This document shows positions 50,289-60,240 of a stretch of DNA of 64,000 nt, piece by piece. The notes under the pieces are model-generated. The model was not told where the DNA came from. It ran no database searches and worked only from the letters and a program-made list of their open reading frames with translations. The DNA lies in contig CM040448.1 of the NCBI GenBank assembly GCA_022749755.1, forward strand, positions 4,090,481-4,154,480. The letters run 5' to 3'. Origin of the DNA: Azadirachta indica. Lineage: Eukaryota; Streptophyta; Magnoliopsida; Sapindales; Meliaceae. The translations under genes were made by a program, and so were the position numbers. Every line of letters begins with the position of its first letter. Position 1 is the first letter of the stretch.

Positions 50289-53172
50289 TTACTGCGAATC
50301 CGTGCGTAATTTCTTGTTAGCCTTCCTTTTGCCTTTACGCCGCTTGTTTGTGGGGTTTGGACCAACTCCCTCAGGCTCTGGTAAACCTGCAGGCACAAAT
50401 GAAATTGGAAGATTGACTGTTTCAGCAAATGGTTCCTGTTTTGGTATCTTAAACTGATTGTATGGCAGATTCATTCCTGCATTTGGCCCAGGATCTGCAT
50501 CTGTTGAATGCATTCCTGTGCTTTCCCCAGAAGTGCAGCTGTTGAATGCATTTCTGAGCTTGCCCCTGGAGCTGCAGCTGCTGGATGTATTCCTCTGCTT
50601 GTCCCAGGAGCTGCAGGTGTTGGATGCATTCCTCCCCTTCCCCCAGCTGTCGGATGCATTCCTCCACTTCCCCCAGCTGTCGGATGCATTCCTCCACTTG
50701 CCCCAGGAGCCGCAGCTGTAGCCACAGCAATTGCCTCACGAATAGCAGGTGTAGGATGCATGCCTGAGCTTGCCACAGGTATTGCAGCTGATGGATGCAT
50801 TCCTGCACTTGCCTCAGGAATCACAGCTGTTGGCATATTACTTGTTGCAATAATTTGGGTGCCATAATTGGAATCCTTGACTTTATTCAATGCAGCATAG
50901 AGTTTGGTTTTGGATTTAATGATCTCAAAAAGTATTGTTGCAAAACCAGAAGTACCTGTATTGAAACTTCAATTAATCCAGTCAATGGAAGTAAAAGCAT
51001 ACACAAATTTTTTAATTAAATTCAAACACAAATTCTTCGTAGAAGATGCATTAAAATAATACCCAAAAGTGACTGGATAACAGTTCGTGCTGCCAATTGT
51101 TCGGCTTCTTTCTTGTTTCTACCAGTTTCGCCTGTGTAAGCAATGCCATCGAAAACCAAAGAAGATACAAAAACTGGAAGTAAACCTTCTGACTGGATGG
51201 TTTTGTAAGTAGGCATTTCTAGATTCGTCTTCACTGCAAATTCATTCAATATGGACTTGCAAAATACTGTATCCTATACAAAAAGCAAAAAAAAATTTAA
51301 AAAAAAAAAGGTAAAGAACAGGAAGTATACAGATTTAAAGATGCGATACTAAAACCAGATGTCAATTATTTTAAAGCTCAGAGATAGAATGACAAAGCTA
51401 AGCATATTTAACATTAGCACAATGAGTGCAATTGTAATGACAAATTACACCGCACCTGTAATGTGTATGTCCATTTACGCTAATGTCTAAATCTTGAAAT
51501 AGAGATTTCAAAGATTAGACACTATGCTTCTTTTTCATATCATCATACAAGTCTTAACTTGAGAAACTATGGTGTCTTGGAAAACAACATTCAGAGTCTT
51601 ATCATTGATATGTTGACATAATTTAATGAACAAGCCGAGGTGTTATGGGAGAATGCAAACCAAATGATGAGCACATGAAGCCATACAAATAAACAAGGAA
51701 ACATCATGCAATTGCATATCACTAACTAAAAGGAGAAAGACAAAACTAAAATGATAATGCCATAAAAGAGGTTACAACTGAGAGCCTAAACTAAATCACT
51801 ATACTTTGTAAACTAATTAACAAAAAGATGACAAGACATACATGCCCATACCAGGCAGTAAAAAGCCCTTTCTTCAATGCACTTAAACTCATAAGGATCT
51901 ATGTTTCATAGAAAGAGCAAAGGCTACAAGATTGTAAGGGCATCATATTGAACCACAAGAGAGGTATGGATAGGACAAATGACAAACAACATACCGGGAC
52001 ATCTTACTCCATGACATAACATGCATACATCTACAAATTAATTCTTGAAAAATTCATGATATGATATGCCTAGGGTAGCTAACATAATATTTTGATAGTT
52101 TTAGTTCCAATTTTTCATTGATTTGTCAAATTTTCTATAATTGCAATTTATCCTTGCTTAATCACATAGTCACTTTTTAGCATGCATTAAGCTAAATTAG
52201 TGTTATAGAACCATCATGCAACGAACCTCATTAATGAGAGAACATCCTTCCTCCTTTATTTTCTTGGATATACACTCTAGCGCAAGTTTTGCAACATCCT
52301 GTTCAGCAGCTCTTCGATTTGGAAAAGTGTTGGGAGAAGTATAAGTTGCTCCATCCACCAAGACAGTTGACCGGAACTTAGGAGCATGCTGATACCCCTC
52401 ATTAACAGTTCGATATACTGGGAGTGCTATAGCAGATCTTTGAGCATATTCTTGTAGACGATTCTTGTGCATTGACTTCGCTGGAATGCTCAATGAAGCA
52501 AATAACTAAAACTTAGCATAATAAATGAAATAATAACATTATTCAATTGCCTAACCTAGCATTAGTAAGCACAAATACATAATTCACTTTAGCTCCATTT
52601 GTTATCACAGCATCCCTTTTCTGATCATACAATGAAGTAGAACAGCTTACATTAATACGCGCACTTTTACAGCAAACATAACAAATACCCAACAGGATTT
52701 AAATCCTAAAAAAATTCCACCTTTCTGGAAATTTATAACATTTACGAACATAAACAATAAAAATAAAAAAACCCCTTTTAAGAACAAGAAATTTTGCCTT
52801 GCATTTCAATGGAAATGTGAAAAAAAAAATCAAAATTTCAGAAAAATTTTACTCTCGCGCCTAGAAAAAATTAAGCGAAATAGATACGCATGCAGGAAGT
52901 AGCTACATTTGCTGAACAGTAATGAATGATTTAGATGATTCGGTAAATAAATAAACAAATCATTTCATCCAGAACACAAATCCAGTGCACAACTTACGAT
53001 TAGTAGTGGGAGCACCTGAGGCCGTAACCCGAAGTGGAGCTGTAGCCTGAGCTGGAGCCGGAGCCGTTGGCGTAGACGGAGACGGAGCCGGAGACTCAAC
53101 TGGAGCTTGGAGGTGGGGCTGGGGTAGGTTCGAAAGCACGGTATCGACGCTGATAGGCTGGGACTGAGCCAT
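50289..53172 (-). CDS. Double-stranded RNA-binding protein (DRB/HYL1-like) with two dsRBDs and a C-terminal repeat array; frame broken in the array
   Basis: Exons on the minus strand: 52998-53172, 52227-52480, 51063-51273, 50289-50955. Residues 1-58 are Pro/Ala-rich. dsRBD1 (about 62-135) runs from KNRLQEYAQRSAI through FRSTVLVDGATY to NRRAAEQDVAKLAL. dsRBD2 (about 148-213) runs from CKSILNEFAVKTN to NKKEAEQLAARTVI. This tandem layout is that of plant DRB proteins, which assist Dicer-like enzymes in making miRNAs or siRNAs. The C-terminal exon encodes an array of GGMHPT-type repeats, then a tail with IPKQEP and a basic end NKRRKGKRKANKK, comparable to the basic tail of HYL1. The array is open in the dsRBD frame but stops at 50471; the basic tail lies in another frame. 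One repeat unit has 38 instead of 36 bases, which explains the shift. As read, the protein ends at about 374 residues without the basic tail. DRB1 or DRB4 affinity is undecided. Confidence 0.85.
50508..50830 (-). repeat. Coding minisatellite in the dsRBD gene
   Basis: About eight imperfect units of 30-48 bases, each with the core GG(A/C)ATGCATCC(A)AC, encode Gly-Met-His-Pro-Thr followed by an Ala/Pro/Gly spacer. Two adjacent units (50641-50700) are identical over ~29 bases, so the array expanded recently. One unit near 50525-50533 breaks the reading frame. Confidence 0.85.
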
Positions 53173-53340
53173 TACTACATACCAGTGAAGTGAAGAAACA
53201 ACAAATGAACGTGTTTAGGGTTTCAATTTCATCAGGGTTTGAAATCATGTCATTTAAATGAGGTGTTCTTGAAGATCTCTAAATAACGAAACAAAATGGA
53301 TTGGATTAAATTGAATAAACAATAAATAGGGTTCAATGGA
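53173..53340 (-). promoter_or_regulatory. Leader and proximal promoter of the dsRBD gene
   Basis: A telo-box (AAACCCTAAA in gene sense, 53214-53223) lies ~41 bases upstream of the ATG, the same spacing as in the DEG7 and PPR genes of this window. Confidence 0.5.
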
Positions 53341-53592
53341 TTAGACCCAACTTTTGTAAAATTTGGGGATAAGTTCATAAAACTATTTGCGCTGTCTAGT
53401 TCTTGCAATTTTCTAGAAAATATGTAAATTTTAAGAATTAACCGAAAATGCCCCTATATTATAACGAAAATTCAAATATACCTATATGCATAAACTTCAT
53501 TCAAAAGTGCCCAATTTATCAACTTTCGGACAAAACTAACTTACGCTCAAAATCAGCAAATTCAATTTTCTTCTCTTTCGTGCAAAACATGA

Positions 53593-53667
53593 CCTTCGAG
53601 CAAAAACCTTAAACTCACCTTCGAGCAAAAGCCTTATACTCGCCTTTGAGTAGAAATAAAGTTTCAC
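53593..53667. repeat. 25 bp tandem repeat, 3 copies
   Basis: Units start at 53593, 53618 and 53643 with CCTTCGAGCAAAAACCTTAA, CCTTCGAGCAAAAGCCTTAT and CCTTTGAGTAGAAA. The third is degenerate. Confidence 0.8.
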
Positions 53668-54016
53668 ATTAGAGCATACTTTGAACAGCGCTTCGACGAA
53701 CGTAACGGAGGACTAGTCTGAAGCTAAAATTTACATATCTATAAATAGAGGTTAGGGTTTAAATTTTCATTTCTAATTTGAAGTGAACACATGTGTATAA
53801 TTATCATATTTGGAATGAATTGGATACTATGAATGTTTTGGATGTTAAATTTGAAGAAAAACATTAAGGTTGTGGAAAATTTTTGGCCAAAGATCCAATG
53901 AAATGCAGTTTGCGATGAACCTCCGTCACTTTTGAGCGAGGCTTTACTTGAAAGTCATGCTATAACTTAACTTAAAAGTAAAAATTCTATGTTTACTCGA
54001 AAATAAAATATTTTTT

Positions 54017-54180
54017 TGTAAACACAAATTTTTTACTTTTAAGTTACATACTTTTGCTGCTCAAAAGTGAAAGACCTTCACACAAACACAGATTTTATAA
54101 TTTCAAGTTACGTATATGTGCTCGCTCAAAAATGAAAAACTTTTATGTAAACATAAATTTTATAGTTCCAAGTTATATTA
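54017..54180. repeat. 64 bp degenerate tandem repeat, 2.5 copies
   Basis: Units begin at 54017 (TGTAAACACAAATTTT), 54081 (CACAAACACAGATTTT) and 54145 (TGTAAACATAAATTTT). Each continues with a TTnCAAGTTA motif, and the first two also have CTCAAAAnTGAAA. The CTCAAAA/TTTGAGCGAG motif links this array to the one at 53.6 kb, so both may belong to one unrecognised element. Confidence 0.7.
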
Positions 54181-54887
54181 TATCATTACTTTCAAGCAAA
54201 GTATAGTAAGATATTTTCGAGTTAAGGGAAAAATGGGCATAAGGGCGTGAGAACTTTTTTGTTTGAAAAAAGTAAAAAATGGATATTTTTTATTAAAATT
54301 ATGGAGGGTGGATATTTTTTATTGTGAGGACCAAAACTTGGGCATTTTCATTATTTCTCCAAATTTTATTTAAGAAAAGTATAAATTGCCCGTAAATGCA
54401 TCTCACCAACCATTGGATGTAGTCACTTTCAACCATTGAAATTAAATAGAATAAAAGGTAGTTGAAATTAAAAGGAATAATTGGACTCAATTTTAAGAAA
54501 AAGTCTCAATCATATTTTAAATTCAAATAAGTATCAATAACATCTCTTCTATTAAATGTTTTATTACTATTTATTGTTTACCCTATAAAATAAGATAAAT
54601 GCTTTTATTGATAACTAAATTTATATAAATATTTTTAATTCATATTATTTAAAAAATTAACCATAAAATAAACCAAAAATAAAATATAATTAAATTATTT
54701 TTGAAATTAAAAATTAAAAGTTAAAAATTTTTTTTAAGTATTATATTTTAGTGTCAGTTGTTGAATTAAATTTGTTAAACATTATATTGTTGAATTTGTT
54801 ATTAAATATTTGTTATTATAATATCTAACATATTTTTCAAAAATTGTAGCTAATATATAATATTTAAGAACAAATTTAATTTTAATA

Positions 54888-55780
54888 AGAGATAGTGTGT
54901 TTTGCAAAATATCCTCGAGTTTTTATTTAGTCTTAGATATCCCTCACTTTTGAAAAAATATTAAGATACTCCCTAAGACACTATTTTAAAAACTATTTAG
55001 ATTTAAATTAACTATTTTATTTCTCAACTATTGAAAAACATATAAAATAATTCAATTATTCTTATTTTTATTTTGTAATAACCAATATAATTTTATTATA
55101 ATATTTAAATTTAAAAGTTAAAATAATATTTTAATTCTTAATTATTTTTCTTTAAATTTATTATTAATTTTTATAATATTTTTAAACCAATCATTCTATT
55201 AAACGGTATATCTAAAAAATTATGTTTGATAATACTAATACTAAAAAAAATTTATTATAAAATTTTTACAACTAACTAAACATTTCTTATTACAAAATTT
55301 ATGTTATTAAAAATTTTACAATTAATGTTGTTAAAATTTGCTTACAATTAATGTTCTAAAAAGTTGAAAATTAGGAAGGTTTTTAACAATATTAATTATA
55401 GATAATTTTTAAAATAGATCATTTTAATAAAATGATGAATTTTAAAAATTATGTACAATTAATATTGTTAAAATTAATAAAAAAATTTAAAAAGAAAATA
55501 TTTAAGAATTAAAATATTATTATAACTTTTAAATTTAAAAAATTATAATAAAATTATATTGGTTATTACAAAGTAAAAATAAAGATAAATGAATTATTTT
55601 ATATATTTTTTAATAATTGAGGAGTAAAATAGTCAATTTAAGTCCAAATAATATTTAGAATAGTGTTTCAAAGGATATCTCAATATTTCTTAAAAAATGA
55701 GGGGTATTTAAGATTGGTCAAAAACTCAAGGGCATATTTTCCTTTTCCCCAAAAGTGAGGGAGTAAAACACATTATCTCT
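54888..55780. mobile_element. Fold-back element 1 (long terminal inverted repeats, ~893 bp)
   Basis: The left end AGAGATAGTGTGTTTTGCAA (54888) matches the reverse complement of the right end AGAGATAATGTGTTTTAC (55780). Similarity continues inward for ~300-350 bases, including the shared blocks TTAGATATCCCTCA/TTAAATACCCCTCA, TAAAATAATTCA, TTTTGTAATAACCAATATAA and TTTTATTATAAT. The interior is non-coding. This is the structure of a non-autonomous fold-back or MULE-like DNA transposon. The target duplication is unclear; TAATA occurs in both flanks. Confidence 0.75.
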
Positions 55781-56451
55781 TCTAATAAAAATAAAGTTAA
55801 TTTTTAATTTTAATTTTGATTGTTTGTATTCTTAAAATATATTAATTATTTTTGGTGTTGGTATATTGTGTTTATATATTTTATAATTTATTTTAAAAAA
55901 ATTAGTAATTATGAACACTTATGTAAATTTATTAAGGGTATTTAGGTCATTTTACAAAGATAAATAAACAGTAACACAAAATCTAATATAACTATAGAAA
56001 GGGTCTCATTAACACTTATTTTCAAATTGGGATATAGTTGACACTTATTTTCAAAATTGAAGTTTTAGTTGTTATTTATCTAATTAAATATGATACATAT
56101 AATTAATGTATTATAACTATTGTCCATGTTGGTTTAAAGTGCCGTTGAGCCGAATTTTCTATTTATTATCAAATTTATATTTGACTGATGATGAAATGAC
56201 TAGAATATCTTTTGACAGTAATCTATTGTAGTTGCCAAAATTAAGGTTGATAATTTATTACATTAATTAGCGAGTAATATTGACTTGTTTATAGTCTAGT
56301 ATAACCAAGTGACATTTTTTGTAGTTTAAACATTGTTTTGTTATAATCTAATTAATATTTATAGCAAATTGATTAGAACTTAATTAGGTAGAAAGATATT
56401 ATTTTCTAAAATATATTAAAAATATGTTCAAATGATTGATATTTTTAAGGA

Positions 56452-57267
56452 AAAGGACTGTTAGGTCCCTATTATCTGATAAAATGTATTGATAAGTCCC
56501 TAAGGTTTGAAAAATATCGTTCAACTCCTAACTTGTTAAGTTCTAACAGCCATCTTAATGGTAAATAGTGCAATTACATTTTTCCCATGATATGTCATGT
56601 TGACTATTTACTTCATTGTTGCCGACCAACATAAACTACTACCACTGATCATTGTTTATTTCAATATGGATATTATTAAAATTTTTACCAAATGATCTAT
56701 ATAATGGTATAATTATTATCTCTATTTCAGCAACATGTTTTTCGTAAATTTGAAGTTAAATTTTTGAATTCTAAAATTTCAATTTTAGATATACGGTAAA
56801 CAATTACTTAAATGGTGTTGTTAGTCGTACCATTGCATAAATTGTTCAACAAAAATTTCAGTGCCATTCATAAAAACTTAAACAGAGGAAAGTTACCAGT
56901 ACTAGCCAGTGACTGCCAAGGATCGACAATTGCTGATGACTAATATTCATTTAGCTCGTTGTGAATATCATTGAAATTTTTATTGAACAATTTTTGTAAT
57001 GTTATCATTATCATCACTGTTTGACTAATCATTCGCTGTAAATTTAAAGTTAAAATATTAGAATTCAAAAATTCAACTCTAAATATATGGCAAATGGTTG
57101 CTTAAATAGTTAAAATGACATATTGGGCGATAAAACTATAATTGCACTGTACACATCCAAATGACCATTAAAACTTAATAGATTAGGATTTCGATGGGTA
57201 TTTTTTAAATTTTAACGACTTATCATTATATTTTGTCAAATAGTAAGGACTTAGTAGTCTTTTTCTT
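56452..57267. mobile_element. Fold-back element 2 (~815 bp inverted repeat)
   Basis: The left arm starts AAAGGACTGTTAGGTCCCTA near 56452. The right arm, read on the minus strand, starts AAAGACTACTAAGTCCTTAC at ~57267. Matching blocks run inward for more than 250 bases (GATAAGTCcnTAA, TTAAGTTnTAA, AGTGCAATTA, ATATGTCAT, TTGAATTCTAA). The interior is non-coding. It differs from element 1, so it is a separate family. Confidence 0.7.
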
Positions 57268-58194
57268 GATTAAGAACTAGTGAATTAGTTCTAACAATTG
57301 TGTTGAATTTTTTACTATATATATCCTCTTAAATATTATAGTACCCATTACATTACGTATATATGATACCTTTCTGAGATTTGTGAAAATTACATATATA
57401 TAAAAGGTTTATAAAAATTTATAGATATCTCTTCTATTAGACTATTATAGTAATTTCATCCTATGGACAATGTATTGATTGTTAACTTTCGAATATTTTT
57501 GGAAAAACACACTATTTTACATTATCTTTCACCTTTTCTCATACTTTATTCTTTCTAATATCAAATCTCCTTCATTAAACTACATTGATCACCCATTATA
57601 ATTTTATTTTCTCAAATTTTGAATGTGAGATAATAAATAACCGCAATTTCTTTATATAAAAACTCTCAAATTCTTATTGAAAAAGAGAAGTTGGAGAGAG
57701 AGAGCAACAGGGTGATGGAGTCACTGTATCAAGCTTTGTTCTGTTATCAATGGTATTGTTGGTCATCTATTTAGTAGAATAATCATCTACATTATCACCC
57801 ACATCTAAATTATCACCACCCTCTACTATCACTTTGACAACTGCCCCAACTCTTGCCCTCATCATCAACTCTCCTCCTTTTTATGTTCTTGGTTAATGGT
57901 TTCTCTCTACTCTATCTCCACATACCTTTTATAGCTCTAGCTTCGACTTTGCTATTTATTTCAATGATATAATTAAAATTATTGATATGAGCATTATCTG
58001 GGTTAATCATTGAGTTTTTTTCTTTATTTGTTTATTTAATTTCATATTATAAAGAAAATAGGGTAATTTAATTTCATACTCTTATTTATTGACAATCATT
58101 AGAAACAACCTCAATTTTTTGAAATATATTATTAGTGCTCCTAAAATTAATAAAATAACACATTTATCCTTACTATTGTTAATAATATGTATGT

Positions 58195-59850
58195 AAAGAA
58201 AAAAATAACCTTGTATAATGAAAATATGAAATTAATCCTATATGTGTAGTTAAGTAATGTATATTTTGTTGAAAAAAAATTAAACTAATTATATATTTAA
58301 AATTAAGTTAAAATTTTCCTTTAAAAAATAAATAAAATATATTTGAATTAAATTATATACCAAAATAACACATACATAAATTAATTAATTAACTACCTCA
58401 TCAAAAATAATAATTAATGATTTGATATTTTATAAGGTTATTTTCAACTGTTTACTCTAATATTGTTTGTATTTTATTGTGATATAAGAAATATTCTAAC
58501 TCTACATTGTAGTACAAAAAAATTCAAAATATATCAATGTGCTATAAATTCAATATCCGTCTAAAAAAATTGAATGGTGAAAGGATAAAATCATCTTGAA
58601 AAAAATAATTTTATCTGCCTACTTAATTTTAGACAATATTTTATCATAATATAACAAGTATTGACATGCTACACTATAGTTTATAAAGATGAAAAATATC
58701 TCAACGAATTACATATTTATGATATCCATTTAAAAAAATTTAACGATAAGAGGGTAAAATTGACTTTTTGATAAAATCTAAAAGAAATTATTTTTTCATT
58801 TTTTCCATAAAATTTAGAGACGCATATTAAAAATTTATGAATACAAATATTATTATCCCAATTTGACATAAACTTAAGTCTGTCTCAAAGTCTATCCATT
58901 ACCTTAACTAAGAAACACTCATATTTACTTTTCATTCTCCATGTATATACAAAAAAAAGTTCAACTATCTTTTCCTTCTTCGCTCTCCTTCATAAGGCAC
59001 TCTTTTTCTTCGTTTTTTTTCTCCTTTTCTTGAATTCCAAATCATCAACTATTTAACTTCTTATACTCCTTTTAAAATTAGTGTCGAACTTGCTGTTAAC
59101 TTACGCCATTTCCTTTATTTTTCTAATCAAATCTTCTTCCTCACTCTAAAATCACTGGTGACCAGCAATGTTTGCTGTATGGTAGACAATTGTTGTTGGT
59201 GGTGGATTGCTAGAATCATGAAAAAATTAATTATTTTTTAACTTTTGTTTCAAAATTAAGATTTTGAATCTAATTAAAAAATCAGAGTTAAGTTTTTCTA
59301 ATTTATTTGAAAATTTTTAATTTTTTTAGAATAATTTTATATAACTGCTCAATTTTTGGTAATATCTTATTGTGATACAAATATCTCAATAACCTACATT
59401 ATATAAGGGTATATTGGATATTGCATCAGCACCATTAAAAAGTTTCGGACGAATGTTGAAAATTTGTAACTTATTGATATATTTTAAATTTTTTTATATT
59501 GCATTATAATATTCAAAATATTTCTTATATCACGAAAAGACACAGACAATTTTAAGTAAGTAGTTGAAAATAACCTTATTTTTATATATGAAAAAACATA
59601 GTAAAAAATTTAAATATACACAACACATGATATAATAATAATATCAATTAATTAATAATTAATTTAATATAGGTTTATTTCTATATATAAATTAATTCAG
59701 GTTTATTTTATTTATTTTTGAGAGAAAATTTCAAATCAATTTAATATATAAGTAATTTATTTTTTCTCAACAAAACATAAATTACTAACTATATATATAT
59801 AAACTTAATTTTATTTTTTATTATAGAAGGTTATTCTGTGAATAATTTTA
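58195..59850. mobile_element. Fold-back element 3 (~1.65 kb, arms ~400 bp)
   Basis: Left arm 58195-58590 and right arm ~59420-59850 are inverted copies. Examples on the left: ATAAGGTTATTTTCAACT, GTGATATAAGAAATATT, AAATATATCAAT, TTTTGTTGAAAAAAAATTAA. Each is matched on the minus strand of the right arm by ATAAGGTTATTTTCAACT, GTGATATAAGAAATATT, AAATATATCAAT and TTTTGTTGAGAAAAAATAAA. A diverged direct repeat of part of the left arm lies inside at ~58640-58760. No coding content. Ends are approximate. Confidence 0.7.
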
Positions 59851-60180
59851 GAATCATTACATTAATTAATCAAGAAATCAAACTTTAATAACTAAAATGT
59901 CTTTTACTTTTTTATGCAATTTTTTTTAATATATAAAATTTATGGTGAAGTTAGAAAGTATGAAAAAATAACTTAATATTTATTTTTATAAATAAAAAAT
60001 TTATAATTATTTTTTAAACGTAATTCTTAAATATTTTTACTAAAAAAAAATCTTTCGGTTTTTAAACAGATTTAACCAAAAATGTACTACTTTTATATCT
60101 CAAAATAAAAAATACTACAAAACAAAGTATTATTTGAAAGTATCCGTTCAACCGCGAATTCCCTGTTAATGTGCTCCCTT

Positions 60181-60240
60181 CAGTTAGGGTTTTTGCCCTC
60201 ATGATCTTTCAATTCAATTTCAGTCCAATTCATTCCAATA
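60181..60240 (+). promoter_or_regulatory. Leader of the PPR gene with telo-box
   Basis: TTAGGGTTT at 60184-60192 lies ~50 bases upstream of the ATG. Telo-boxes mark many plant genes for organelle and translation functions expressed in dividing cells. Confidence 0.5.

Larger units (their letters stand above)
53341..60180. other. Gene-free interval of 6.8 kb with fold-back elements
   Basis: AT-rich DNA between the dsRBD and PPR genes. It contains two tandem arrays (53.6 and 54.0-54.2 kb) and three long imperfect inverted repeats (54.89-55.78, 56.45-57.27, 58.2-59.85 kb), each listed separately. No coding region is convincing; a short ATG frame near 57715 stops after ~20 codons. Confidence 0.6.

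Noticed and set aside
50183..50428. Minus-strand frame of 81 residues at the end of the dsRBD gene
   Set aside because: Overlaps the basic-tail frame in another phase and shows no family resemblance.
50449..50808. Minus-strand frame rich in Gln, Cys and Leu repeats
   Set aside because: It is the third reading frame of the coding minisatellite; the dsRBD frame gives the GGMHPT repeats.
52483..52500. Alternative splice acceptor TTGAG|C for dsRBD exon 2
   Set aside because: With the consensus donor of exon 1 it throws the frame off; the acceptor TTCCAG|CGAAG three codons further keeps the dsRBD frame.
57715..57780. ATG frame after a GAGAGAG leader-like tract
   Set aside because: Stops after about 20 codons and has no continuation by plausible splicing that I could find.
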